Positions 1-6,700 of a stretch of 28,172 bases of DNA are shown one piece after another. Each line of letters opens with the position of its first letter. Position 1 is the stretch's first letter. Origin of the DNA: an uncultured Alphaproteobacteria bacterium. Its GTDB lineage: Bacteria > Pseudomonadota > Alphaproteobacteria > Rs-D84. A model generated the notes under the pieces. That model had not been told where the DNA came from. It saw nothing but the letters and a program-made list of their open reading frames with translations, and did no database searches. The position numbers were made by a program, and so were the translations under genes. Where the stretch lies: the NCBI GenBank assembly GCA_947305255.1, contig CAMZDE010000008.1:1-28172 (forward strand), written 5' to 3'.

Positions 1-556
1 CTGACGGACGGGTATATAATGGCCATTCTAGCCCGCCGATTTCGAAACTTTCGTTACTGGTGGCTTCGACGCCGCCACCGACTACATTATTCTGCAAACG
101 AACCGTGCTGTCAATAAAAACTTGCGCGGCAATTTCACCGCCTGACAACACATAATCGCCAATAGATAATTCCATAATATTATATGCGTCAATAACCCGT
201 TGGTCAATTCCTTCGTACCGACCACAGAGCAGGGTATAAACCATATTTTTATCGTCAGACGCAAATTCGCGCACCATTTTTTGGTCAAGACGCGGTCCGC
301 GTGGCGAAAAATATATGATTTTTCCCGGATTTTTAATAGAATCCAACGCATTTCCCAACACGTCAGGGCGCATAACCATGCCTGCGCCACCACCGAATTG
401 TTCGTCATCGACACTGCCATAGCTATTGATAGCAAAATCGCGAATATTTATAACATTATACGACCAAATCCCTTTGTCCAGTGCGCGTCCAACAACCCCG
501 CCGGAAAGCGTCCCTGGGAACATTTCTGGAAAAACGGTCAGTATATTAAAATGCAT
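1..556 (-). CDS. trmD: tRNA (guanine-N1)-methyltransferase TrmD, 3' end outside the window
   Basis: Makes m1G37 in tRNAs reading CUN, CCN and CGG codons, using S-adenosylmethionine, which prevents +1 frameshifting. The ATG at 556 opens MHFNILTVFPEMF, and 185 codons are visible before the window edge. Family signatures: VDDEQFGGGAGM (residues 49-60), the SAM-binding trefoil-knot segments LLCGRYEGID (109-118) and SIGDYVLSGGE (131-141), and the YTRP segment (181-184) at the start of the C-terminal domain. The start lies 6 nt after the stop of the preceding small gene, so it is the last visible gene of the rpsP-rimM operon. The usual DSF before the YTRP segment reads ESF here. Identity is secure; the truncation is only the window boundary. 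Confidence 0.95.
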   Translation of the reverse strand, partial: MHFNILTVFPEMFPGTLSGGVVGRALDKGIWSYNVINIRDFAINSYGSVDDEQFGGGAGMVMRPDVLGNALDSIKNPGKIIYFSPRGPRLDQKMVREFASDDKNMVYTLLCGRYEGIDQRVIDAYNIMELSIGDYVLSGGEIAAQVFIDSTVRLQNNVVGGGVEATSNESFEIGGLEWPLYTRPS

Positions 557-562
557 TTGCTT

Positions 563-850
563 TTATCTTTCGTTATGTTTATTTGGACAATTTGCGCACA
601 TATTTTTAAACAATGCTTTGTCGTAAATATGTTTTGCACTATCTGGGGTTTGAAAAACAAAAACTTCATCACTTGCATGAAAAATAACACGATTATCAAC
701 GTGTTCGTTCTGCATTTCTGAAACAATAGGGCATTTATAAACATCAACAATCACATTGTTTTGTAAATCAAATTCACAATGTGCACGATATGGTCGTTCA
801 CCTTCAAGGGCATTTGGATTAGAAAAATTTATAAACACAAGCTTTCTCAT
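563..850 (-). CDS. small CxxC protein, paralogue 3 (95 aa), unknown function
   Basis: I do not recognise this protein. Four cysteines stand at C25, C40, C85 and C88: a CEFDL segment, a KCPIVSE segment 15 residues later, and a C-terminal CANCPNKHNER. The next upstream gene has the same spacing (C25, C39, C84, C87) and the same CxFD / KCPI / CxxCxxKHxER pattern, so the two are clear paralogues. A four-Cys arrangement ending in CxxC suggests zinc or another metal (inference). There is no signal peptide, so it is probably cytoplasmic. It sits 21 nt after one small gene and 6 nt before trmD in the same operon. The ribosome-binding site is a weak GAAAG-type purine run. Confidence 0.7.
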   Translation of the reverse strand: MRKLVFINFSNPNALEGERPYRAHCEFDLQNNVIVDVYKCPIVSEMQNEHVDNRVIFHASDEVFVFQTPDSAKHIYDKALFKNMCANCPNKHNER

Positions 851-871
851 TTCTTTCGTACTCTTTGGTTT

Positions 872-1165
872 TTAACCGTTTTCACGTTCGCGATGTTTCA
901 TTTTGCATTGTGCACAATACGCCGAAGCGTTTGCCAAAGTTTGTGGTATAACGCCATTTTTTACATCCAAATCAACATCAATGGATTCCAGAGAATTTAT
1001 TTTAAAATCACGTTTCAATCCCAACACAAAAACTTCATTGATAATCGGGCATTTTGTAAAATCAATGCGGCTATGTTCGATATCAAAATCGCACATTTCA
1101 GAATGTATCTGGTTTTGTCCGTTTTTGAATGTCACAGCATATGTTATAGTTTTATTATTGCTCAT
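872..1165 (-). CDS. small CxxC protein, paralogue 2 (97 aa), unknown function
   Basis: Paralogue of the gene at 563-850. CDFDIE (C25), KCPIINE (C39) and CAQCKMKHRER (C84, C87) fall at matching positions, while the region between them (about residues 45-80) has diverged. No known domain is recognised; a small cytoplasmic metal-binding protein is the simplest reading (inference). The ATG at 1165 has a good GGAG ribosome-binding site about 9 nt upstream. The gap to the stop of the preceding small gene is 19 nt, so it is translated from the same rpsP-rimM-trmD mRNA. Confidence 0.72.
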   Translation of the reverse strand: MSNNKTITYAVTFKNGQNQIHSEMCDFDIEHSRIDFTKCPIINEVFVLGLKRDFKINSLESIDVDLDVKNGVIPQTLANASAYCAQCKMKHRERENG

Positions 1166-1184
1166 AATATTGCTCCGCCATAAA

Positions 1185-1424
1185 TTATCTGCCGTTACAT
1201 CTTTTTTTGCATTCTTCGCACATAGCGTTTATTTTTGCGAATTCTGCATCATATTCTGCACGATTTTCGGCATACGGTTTATTCAAAGACAAAATATTTT
1301 CATTTAATGACAAATGAAACAATTCGTTTTCTTTTTGAACATATTGATTTACATCACATGTTGCCTTGGTCTTTTGTGATGGACATTGTGTATCAACAAT
1401 TGGAATATAAATTGTATTACGCAT
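1185..1424 (-). CDS. small CxxC protein, paralogue 1 (79 aa), unknown function
   Basis: First of three small related genes after rimM (24-nt gap). It is shorter and more diverged than the other two but keeps the layout: Cys at 14 and 23 in the N-terminal half, then a C-terminal CEECKKRC (C69, C72, C76) ending in a basic tail. Expression is supported by an AGAGG ribosome-binding site before the ATG at 1424 and by its position in the operon. Membership of the same family rests on Cys layout, size and adjacency more than on residue identity. Function unknown. Confidence 0.65.
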   Translation of the reverse strand: MRNTIYIPIVDTQCPSQKTKATCDVNQYVQKENELFHLSLNENILSLNKPYAENRAEYDAEFAKINAMCEECKKRCNGR

Positions 1425-1448
1425 TTTTTACCTCTCTTTGCTTTTTGT

Positions 1449-1916
1449 TTATTCAACTGTCACTACATCTCTCTCAATATCTACATTTGCACCACGGAAA
1501 GATATCATATCACCATTATCTAATTCCATGATATCACCTGCACCAAAATTTTGGAAACAGACAATTTTACCAATTTCTTTGCCATTTCGCACAACTGAAA
1601 AACCAATCAAATCAGATTGATAATATTCGCCGTCCCTTTTTAATTCTGGCAAATCATCGCGCGATATAAATAATTCTGTACCACGTAATGTTTCTGCGGC
1701 ATTTCGGTCATTAACACCGTCAATTTGTGCGATTATGACATTCGTGTTCGGAACAGGGCGCACAAAATGAAAATCTTTCGCGACAATCCCATCACCAAAA
1801 ACCGACAAATTTTGCAAATCTATCGGTTTAGTGGTGAAAGTTTGCACACGAAATTCGCCCCGAATACCTTGGGGGGCAACAATTTTTCCAACTAAGATTT
1901 TTTTAGTTTCTTTCAT
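1449..1916 (-). CDS. rimM: ribosome maturation factor RimM (155 aa)
   Basis: RimM assists late 30S assembly by binding S19 and the 16S 3' domain. The N-terminal RimM domain begins ILVGKIVAPQGIRGEFRV (about residues 7-24). Further signatures are the GTELFISRDDLPEL segment and the start of the C-terminal PRC-barrel, GEYYQSDLIGFSV (about 96-108). The length of 155 aa is slightly below the usual ~170. The ATG overlaps the stop of the preceding 95-aa gene (ATGA at 1916-1913), indicating translational coupling. In most bacteria rimM is followed directly by trmD; here three small genes lie between them. Confidence 0.95.
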   Translation of the reverse strand: MKETKKILVGKIVAPQGIRGEFRVQTFTTKPIDLQNLSVFGDGIVAKDFHFVRPVPNTNVIIAQIDGVNDRNAAETLRGTELFISRDDLPELKRDGEYYQSDLIGFSVVRNGKEIGKIVCFQNFGAGDIMELDNGDMISFRGANVDIERDVVTVE

Positions 1917-2200
1917 CTGGTTTTATCATATTTGTGATTGCGCAATCTGCATCCCGAAATTTTCAACAACTGTTGTTGAATACTATGAATATGCTTTATT
2001 TCGTCAATATTATGTTCGACAGCATAAAGCGCGATACTCCACAAATTTATCCTGTACGTATCTCGAAAAAGATCCCGTTCGGCCACAGTATCAAACCATA
2101 CAGACGCAAAGACTTCGTCTAACGCCGCCATATACTCAGAAAAACTGTATTGTTGGCGTGAATCTTTAACGATATCTTTCCCGAGATAAAATCGCGTCAT
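1913..2200 (-). CDS. hypothetical protein between rpsP and rimM (95 aa)
   Basis: Not recognised. It is a predicted soluble, largely helical protein with an aromatic N-terminal half (SEYMAALDEVFASVWFDTV) and a C-terminal segment rich in His/Ile/Lys, containing one Cys. The start is 2 nt after the rpsP stop, and its TGA overlaps the rimM ATG. This very tight packing is the strongest evidence that it is expressed. I considered chorismate mutase, sometimes found near rpsP in other alphaproteobacteria, but the characteristic Arg/Asp pattern is not visible. Function unknown; a ribosome-assembly link is only suggested by context. Confidence 0.75.
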   Translation of the reverse strand: MTRFYLGKDIVKDSRQQYSFSEYMAALDEVFASVWFDTVAERDLFRDTYRINLWSIALYAVEHNIDEIKHIHSIQQQLLKISGCRLRNHKYDKTR

Positions 2201-2202
2201 AA

Positions 2203-2670
2203 TTATTCTGCTTGTGCTTCAGCTGGGGCAGATTCTTCTGCAACAACTTCTTCCGCAGGTGTTTCTGCTGGGGCTTCGGCTGCTGCCTTGGCGGCTGCTT
2301 CTGCTGCGGCTTTTTCTTCAGCGATTTTTGCTAATTTATCTGCTTTGTCTTTTGCTTTCTGTTGTGTTTTTTCAGAAGGTTGATTTTTCTTTGTTTGATT
2401 TGGAATTGGTTTCGCGCTTACAACACCCGCAACAACCAAGAATTTATATACACGGTCAGACGGTTTTGCGCCCTTTGCCATCCAAGATTTAATCTTTTCA
2501 ATATCCAAAACAACGCGTTTTTCATCCGTCTTGGCCAACATTGGATTGTATTTTCCAACTGTTTCCAATATATTACCCGAATTACGAGCGTTTCTGGAAT
2601 CTGTCACAACGACATGATAATATGGGCGTTTTTTTGCACCATAGCGTGCTAATCTGATAACTGTTGCCAT
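2203..2670 (-). CDS. rpsP: 30S ribosomal protein bS16 with long Ala/Glu tail (155 aa)
   Basis: Small-subunit protein of the 16S 5' domain. The core is classic S16: MATVIRLARYGAKKRPYYH at the start, then DSRNARNSG and a VGKYNPM segment, with the core ending near residue 90. Residues ~90-155 form a Lys/Gln-rich then Ala/Glu/Pro-rich low-complexity extension; C-terminal extensions on S16 are common in Alphaproteobacteria. The ATG at 2670 follows a strong AAGGAG with suitable spacing. It is the first gene of the operon, which continues with the 95-aa gene, rimM, three small genes and trmD. A structured leader precedes it. Confidence 0.97.
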   Translation of the reverse strand: MATVIRLARYGAKKRPYYHVVVTDSRNARNSGNILETVGKYNPMLAKTDEKRVVLDIEKIKSWMAKGAKPSDRVYKFLVVAGVVSAKPIPNQTKKNQPSEKTQQKAKDKADKLAKIAEEKAAAEAAAKAAAEAPAETPAEEVVAEESAPAEAQAE

Positions 2671-2728
2671 AATTTATACTCCTTTGTATTTTTTTTGTTA
2701 TCGAATTTCGTTATCCCAAAAATCACAC

Positions 2729-2824
2729 AAAAAAAAACCAACATCAAGAACGAAAACTCGTCGGATGATGTTCCTTGCACAACCGTGCACAGGGTGTTCA
2801 ATAATGGCAATCTTTGGGATTTGC
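2729..2824 (-). ncRNA. structured rpsP leader, attenuator or ~96-nt small RNA (novel candidate)
   Basis: Read on the minus strand, a predicted start near 2824 is followed by three hairpins. H1 (2824-2807) is GCAAATC-CCAAA-GATTGC. H2 (2793-2773) is a GTGCAC stem with a GGTT loop and a one-base bulge. H3 (2772-2740) has a 7-bp outer stem (AACATCA/TGATGTT), an inner GACGA/TCGTT stem and a GTTT loop. H3 is followed by GG and nine T, the form of an intrinsic terminator. The inner stem of H3 pairs only as minus-strand RNA because it needs a G-U pair. The H1 loop region (ATCCCAAA, 2820-2813) is also complementary to TTTGGGAT at 2720-2713, beyond the terminator. This could be a discrete sRNA or an attenuated leader of rpsP. 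I recognise no Rfam family. Confidence 0.5.
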
Positions 2825-2830
2825 AGTGGT

Positions 2831-2859
2831 ATTATGAACCTAAAAACACAAAAAGTCAA
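2831..2859 (-). promoter_or_regulatory. sigma70-type promoter for the rpsP leader/operon
   Basis: On the minus strand, TTGACT (2859-2854), a 17-nt spacer and CATAAT (2836-2831). The predicted start near 2824 coincides with the first base of hairpin H1 of the leader. It lies between the HNH gene stop (2880) and rpsP (2670), and is the best promoter candidate for the ribosomal operon. Confidence 0.6.
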
Positions 2860-2879
2860 ATTATTTGTTACGGAACAAA

Positions 2880-3455
2880 CTATCTGCAAAAACCGCATTT
2901 ACAGTGCTGCAAATAATCTTTCTTGCGCAAATTCTTTTTATGACAGCGCTTATCTTTTTTTGCCATATTTACACTAAAATTAATATTCACAATAATTTCT
3001 ATGTTATAATGCGCATGGTAAAGCATATCGTTTCCCTTGCGATTATTACATTCTTTGTGTGTAGGCTGTAAATTATATATATCACTGGATCCGCCCAATG
3101 ATTTTGGCGTTATGTGATCCCATGAAAATTCATCAGGGTGTTTATTATTAGAATATCTTTTTATCGCATGCCCACAGAGCGGACAAATTGGATAAATTTG
3201 ATATTCCGACAATATAGAATACAAAGATTTAATTTGTTTTTTATCAAATATGTCTACCAAATTTTTCTGATTCATAAAATCGGATAAAATATTCTTGGTA
3301 TGCTGAACCAACCCACAGTATTTGCCACCACACAACGATGTTTCTTTTTTATTTGAAAACAAAATTCGATAAATTCGTTTTACTTTATCTTTGCCTGCAA
3401 TATCTACAACTCTGTAAACATCGCTCAACACATCATATATTTCTTCGTTTGTCAT
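2880..3455 (-). CDS. HNH endonuclease-family protein (191 aa)
   Basis: An HNH nuclease domain occupies about residues 88-142: CPLC (91-94, half of a zinc knuckle), WDHITPKSLGG with the DH pair at 113-114, YNLQPTHKECN with H133, C136 and N137, then RKG. All core HNH positions are present, so it is probably an active metal-dependent DNA nuclease. The helical N-terminal ~85 residues, with C42 and C47, are not recognised. The tail after 160 is very basic and carries C171, C185, C187 and C190, possibly a second metal site. The stop is TAG. It starts 29 nt downstream of tRNA-Gly on the same strand with only a weak ribosome-binding site. Host defence, a mobile-element remnant and a stand-alone HNH are all possible; no partner gene is adjacent. 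Confidence 0.85.
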   Translation of the reverse strand: MTNEEIYDVLSDVYRVVDIAGKDKVKRIYRILFSNKKETSLCGGKYCGLVQHTKNILSDFMNQKNLVDIFDKKQIKSLYSILSEYQIYPICPLCGHAIKRYSNNKHPDEFSWDHITPKSLGGSSDIYNLQPTHKECNNRKGNDMLYHAHYNIEIIVNINFSVNMAKKDKRCHKKNLRKKDYLQHCKCGFCR

Positions 3456-3484
3456 CGTTTATTCAACCAAAATCACAAATACGT

Positions 3485-3558
3485 TGGTGCGAGCAAAGGG
3501 AATCGAACCCTCGTCTAAAGCTTGGGAAGCTTTCGTGCTACCATTATACCATGCCCGC
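3485..3558 (-). tRNA. tRNA-Gly (anticodon CCC)
   Basis: The minus-strand RNA folds as a standard cloverleaf. The acceptor stem is GCGGGCA/TGCTCGC with one G-U pair. The D arm contains GTATAATGGTAGCA, and the anticodon stem AAAGC/GCTTT encloses the loop TTCCCAA, giving anticodon CCC. The T arm is GAGGG-TTCGATT-CCCTT, the discriminator is A, and the CCA end is encoded (3487-3485). It decodes GGG. The overall sequence resembles E. coli tRNA-Gly(UCC) closely in the acceptor and D arms. Confidence 0.96.
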
Positions 3559-3569
3559 AAACGACACGA

Positions 3570-3598
3570 ATTGTATACTCTCTTAATATTTATGTCCA
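3570..3598 (-). promoter_or_regulatory. promoter of tRNA-Gly
   Basis: On the minus strand, TGGACA (3598-3593), a 17-nt spacer and TACAAT (3575-3570), placing initiation about 5 nt upstream of the mature tRNA 5' end. The HNH gene may be read from the same transcript, since no terminator lies between the tRNA and 3455. Confidence 0.7.
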
Positions 3599-3624
3599 GA
3601 AAAAACTTTGATAACATTTTTGTC

Positions 3625-3654
3625 TTGCTTTAATTTTACAAAATTTGCTACGAT
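3625..3654 (+). promoter_or_regulatory. possible distal promoter of the 1177-aa gene
   Basis: TTGCTT (3625-3630), an 18-nt spacer and TACGAT (3649-3654). It would give a ~108-nt leader containing a hairpin at about 3690-3724 (GGCAG-AAAA-CTGCC inside a longer imperfect stem) followed by five T, an attenuator-like shape. Moderate match only. Confidence 0.35.
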
Positions 3655-3729
3655 TTTGAACGAAGGGATACAAACAAAAGTTACCACGCGGCTGTTAATG
3701 GCAGAAAACTGCCGTTTGCGTCGTGTTTT

Positions 3730-3738
3730 TGGTATGAT
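3730..3738 (+). promoter_or_regulatory. possible proximal extended -10 promoter of the 1177-aa gene
   Basis: TGGTATGAT is an extended -10 (TGn plus TATGAT) just after the leader hairpin, without a good -35. It would give a ~24-nt leader that contains the strong GGAAGGAAA ribosome-binding site at about 3757-3765. Confidence 0.35.
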
Positions 3739-3768
3739 ATCGAGGGGAAACAAAAAAGGAAGGAAATC

Positions 3769-6700
3769 ATGTTAAAAAATAAAATTTTAGCATCTGTTCT
3801 TGTTTTATTAGGTGTATTTACTGGCAGCGCATATTCTGCATCCAGTGTTCGTCAATTGGGCGCGACATCAACCGCAAAGGCTGGCGCACAACCTGCAACA
3901 ACTGCGGCACCAAAGGCACGGTCGGCAACACCGATGATTTCCAAAATTACACCACAAACCGCCGTTGTAAAATCGGCCAAGACTGTTGCGACACCCGCTG
4001 TGGCTGTTGCATCATCGACCGATTCGGCACGATTGATGGGCAAAGCTATTTCCGTCGGAAACAAAACCACATCTACATCCCAACCAACACAAAACAGCGC
4101 TGCGACACTGTTACATAGTCTGAATCAACAGGTTCAAGAAAATATTGTTGAAACCAGTGCCGCAATCGCCGAAGCCAATGCTGCAATCGCTGAAAATAAT
4201 GCAGCAATTACCAATACTGCCGCCGAATTAAATACTGCAATTGCAGCCAAAGCCGATTCGGAAGAACTTGAACAAATTGCATTGCGCACGGAAAAAATTG
4301 AAAATAAATTTGACAAAGACGCCAGTGGAATTACAACGTTAAAGGCAGATATTGTTCCAACCTTGGAAATGGCAAAGGTTAACGGATTAACTGGCGAAGG
4401 TGGTCTGGTTGCCGTGGTTAATGCCAAAGCAGCCCAAACCGAGGTTAATGGTATCAAAAACCGCACAATCGCATTAGAAGATAAATTTGAAACCGATGCC
4501 AGTGGCAACAGTAAATTAAAGGTTGCACAAATCCCATCTGGCATCAGTGTTGAACAAATTGACGGATTAAAACCGCGTCTTGAAACAGTTGAAACATATG
4601 TCGGCGGTGGCGAAGGTGGCGCAAATGGTCTATTGGCCAGAACCACCGCATTAGAAGATAAGTTTAACAAAGACGAATCTAATAACATAACAACATTAAA
4701 ATCTGACTATATCGCAACGGGTATTCCGGCCGAAAAAGTTTCAGGATTAACCGGAACAAACAGTATTTCTTCGCGTTTGGCTGGCGTTGAAGATAAATTT
4801 GAAACAGACGGTAAATTGAAAGTTGCACAGGTTCCATCTGGCATCAGCGTTGAAAAAATTGATGGATTAAAACCACGCCTTGAAAACATCGAAACATATG
4901 TCGGTGGTGGCGAAGGCGGCGCAAACGGTCTGTTGGTCAGAACCGCCGCATTGGAAGATAAATTCAACAAAGACGGCAACAATATCACTACATTAAAGCC
5001 AGATTATGTTCCAAACCTAGAAATGGCAAAAATTAATGGGCTTAGCACTGGCACCAATAATGTTGTATCGCGCCTTAGTGCTGTTGAATCCACTATGAAC
5101 AACGAAACAAATGGTCTGGCGCGCGCATATGCATTGGCATCTGATGCGGTTCCATCTGGTAATTTGAATAATTTGATTGATGCATACGTTAACACCAACA
5201 GTATCGCCACAAAAACCGATATTTCTAATACTGTCAATGGATTAAAGTTAAAGAACAATAATGGCACAGTCCAATATTCTATTGATAATGGGACCAGTTG
5301 GTCGGTGTTTTCAGATGGCGCAAATGGTCACAACATCAAATTAAAAACTGACACGGATGGCGCATTAAAGTGGGCAATTGATGACGACACGCCAGCAAAT
5401 CAGGTTGTATGGCATAAATTATATGACAAAGCCGATTTACAAGGCACGACAGGTTGCAGCATAACAGCGACCAAGGCCGCATATGAAAACGGTGATGAAA
5501 AGGGTACAGAAGTAACCATGACTAACAGTTGTGGCGGCACACCACAAACATTCAGAGTGCCGAACGGTACAAAAGGTAAAGATGGTGAAGATCCAACAAT
5601 CTGCGATTTTGATATCACCGACTATAAAGAAAACAATGTTGTCAAAGGTATTGAAATCCAACCAAAAACCTGCGGTGGCGCTAATTATGGCACAAAAAAA
5701 TTAGTAAGATACGGCGAAAACGGTCAAAATCCTGTATTCAGAGTCACCGAAGATAGCCGCTTACAATGGAAACTGGCCAATGATAGTGATTCTGTATACG
5801 AACAAGCTGGACACGATTTAGGCTCTGTGAACGTCAGTGAAACCCAATTAAAACAATTGGTTGAATCAGAATTAAACAAATTAGATTTAGCCAGTGCAAG
5901 TGAGTTCGCAGCATTAAGCGAAGCCGTATATGACACAAATTCAGGATTAAGTACCAAGGCAACCGAAGCCGACCTTAATACGCTTAAAAATTTCTTGGTC
6001 GACGAAGATAATGGCGAATTAGAATTCAAAGGCGAATTGGTTAAAACGTCTGCAATAACTAATGACAAAGGCTTCTTGGTTGCAAGTGACCTGCCAAACT
6101 ATGATAACGTATATCAGGCGAAATTATCCGATGCCCAATTGGCAAAGATAAACAATGCGATGACACAATTGCCATCAGAAGCGTTGACAACAGAGAACTA
6201 TACAACAACTTTGGACAACGCATATCAGAAAAAATTATCTGAAACCCAGATAAACAAAATCAATAACGCTATGACTTCTTTACCGGCCGAAGCGTTGACA
6301 ACAGAGAACTATACAACAACTTTGGACAACGTATATCAACCAAAATTATCTGATACCCAGATAAACAAAATCAATAACGCTATAACAGAATTGCCAAGCA
6401 ATGCGTTGACAACTGGAAATTACCCAACAACATTGGATAATGTATATCAGGCAAAATTATCTGAAACCCAGATAAACAAAATTAACAATGCTATGACAGA
6501 ATTGCCAAGCAATGTGATACGTTCAGGAGATTCTTTCAAGGGTGCGTTTGATGATGCTTTTGCTGCAAAAGATTTAGATACTGTGTATCAGGCAAAATTG
6601 TCTGCTGGTCAAATAGAAAAGATAAACAACGCTATGACAACGTTGCCAGCCGATGTATTGAGAACTACTTCAACACTGGATGCGACCAAGCTTTCTGGAA

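Noticed and set aside
1913..2200. Chorismate mutase between rpsP and rimM
   Set aside because: The expected Arg/Asp/Glu pattern of the AroQ fold is not visible; gene left unassigned.
2729..2824. SRP (4.5S) RNA as identity of the structured RNA
   Set aside because: The size fits, but the conserved GGAAGGAAGCA-type apical domain is absent.
2695..2916. 73-codon plus-strand frame between rpsP and the HNH gene
   Set aside because: It has only a TTG start with no ribosome-binding site, overlaps the HNH gene end, and the region is better explained by a promoter and structured leader on the minus strand.
4134..4988. Long minus-strand frames inside the 1177-aa gene
   Set aside because: These are mirror frames caused by the repeat and codon pattern of the plus-strand gene; they lack ribosome-binding sites and plausible protein composition.
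6103..6687. CRISPR-like array from the regular 111-nt spacing
   Set aside because: The whole unit is repeated and stays in frame within a coding sequence; there are no short conserved repeats with unique spacers and no cas genes.
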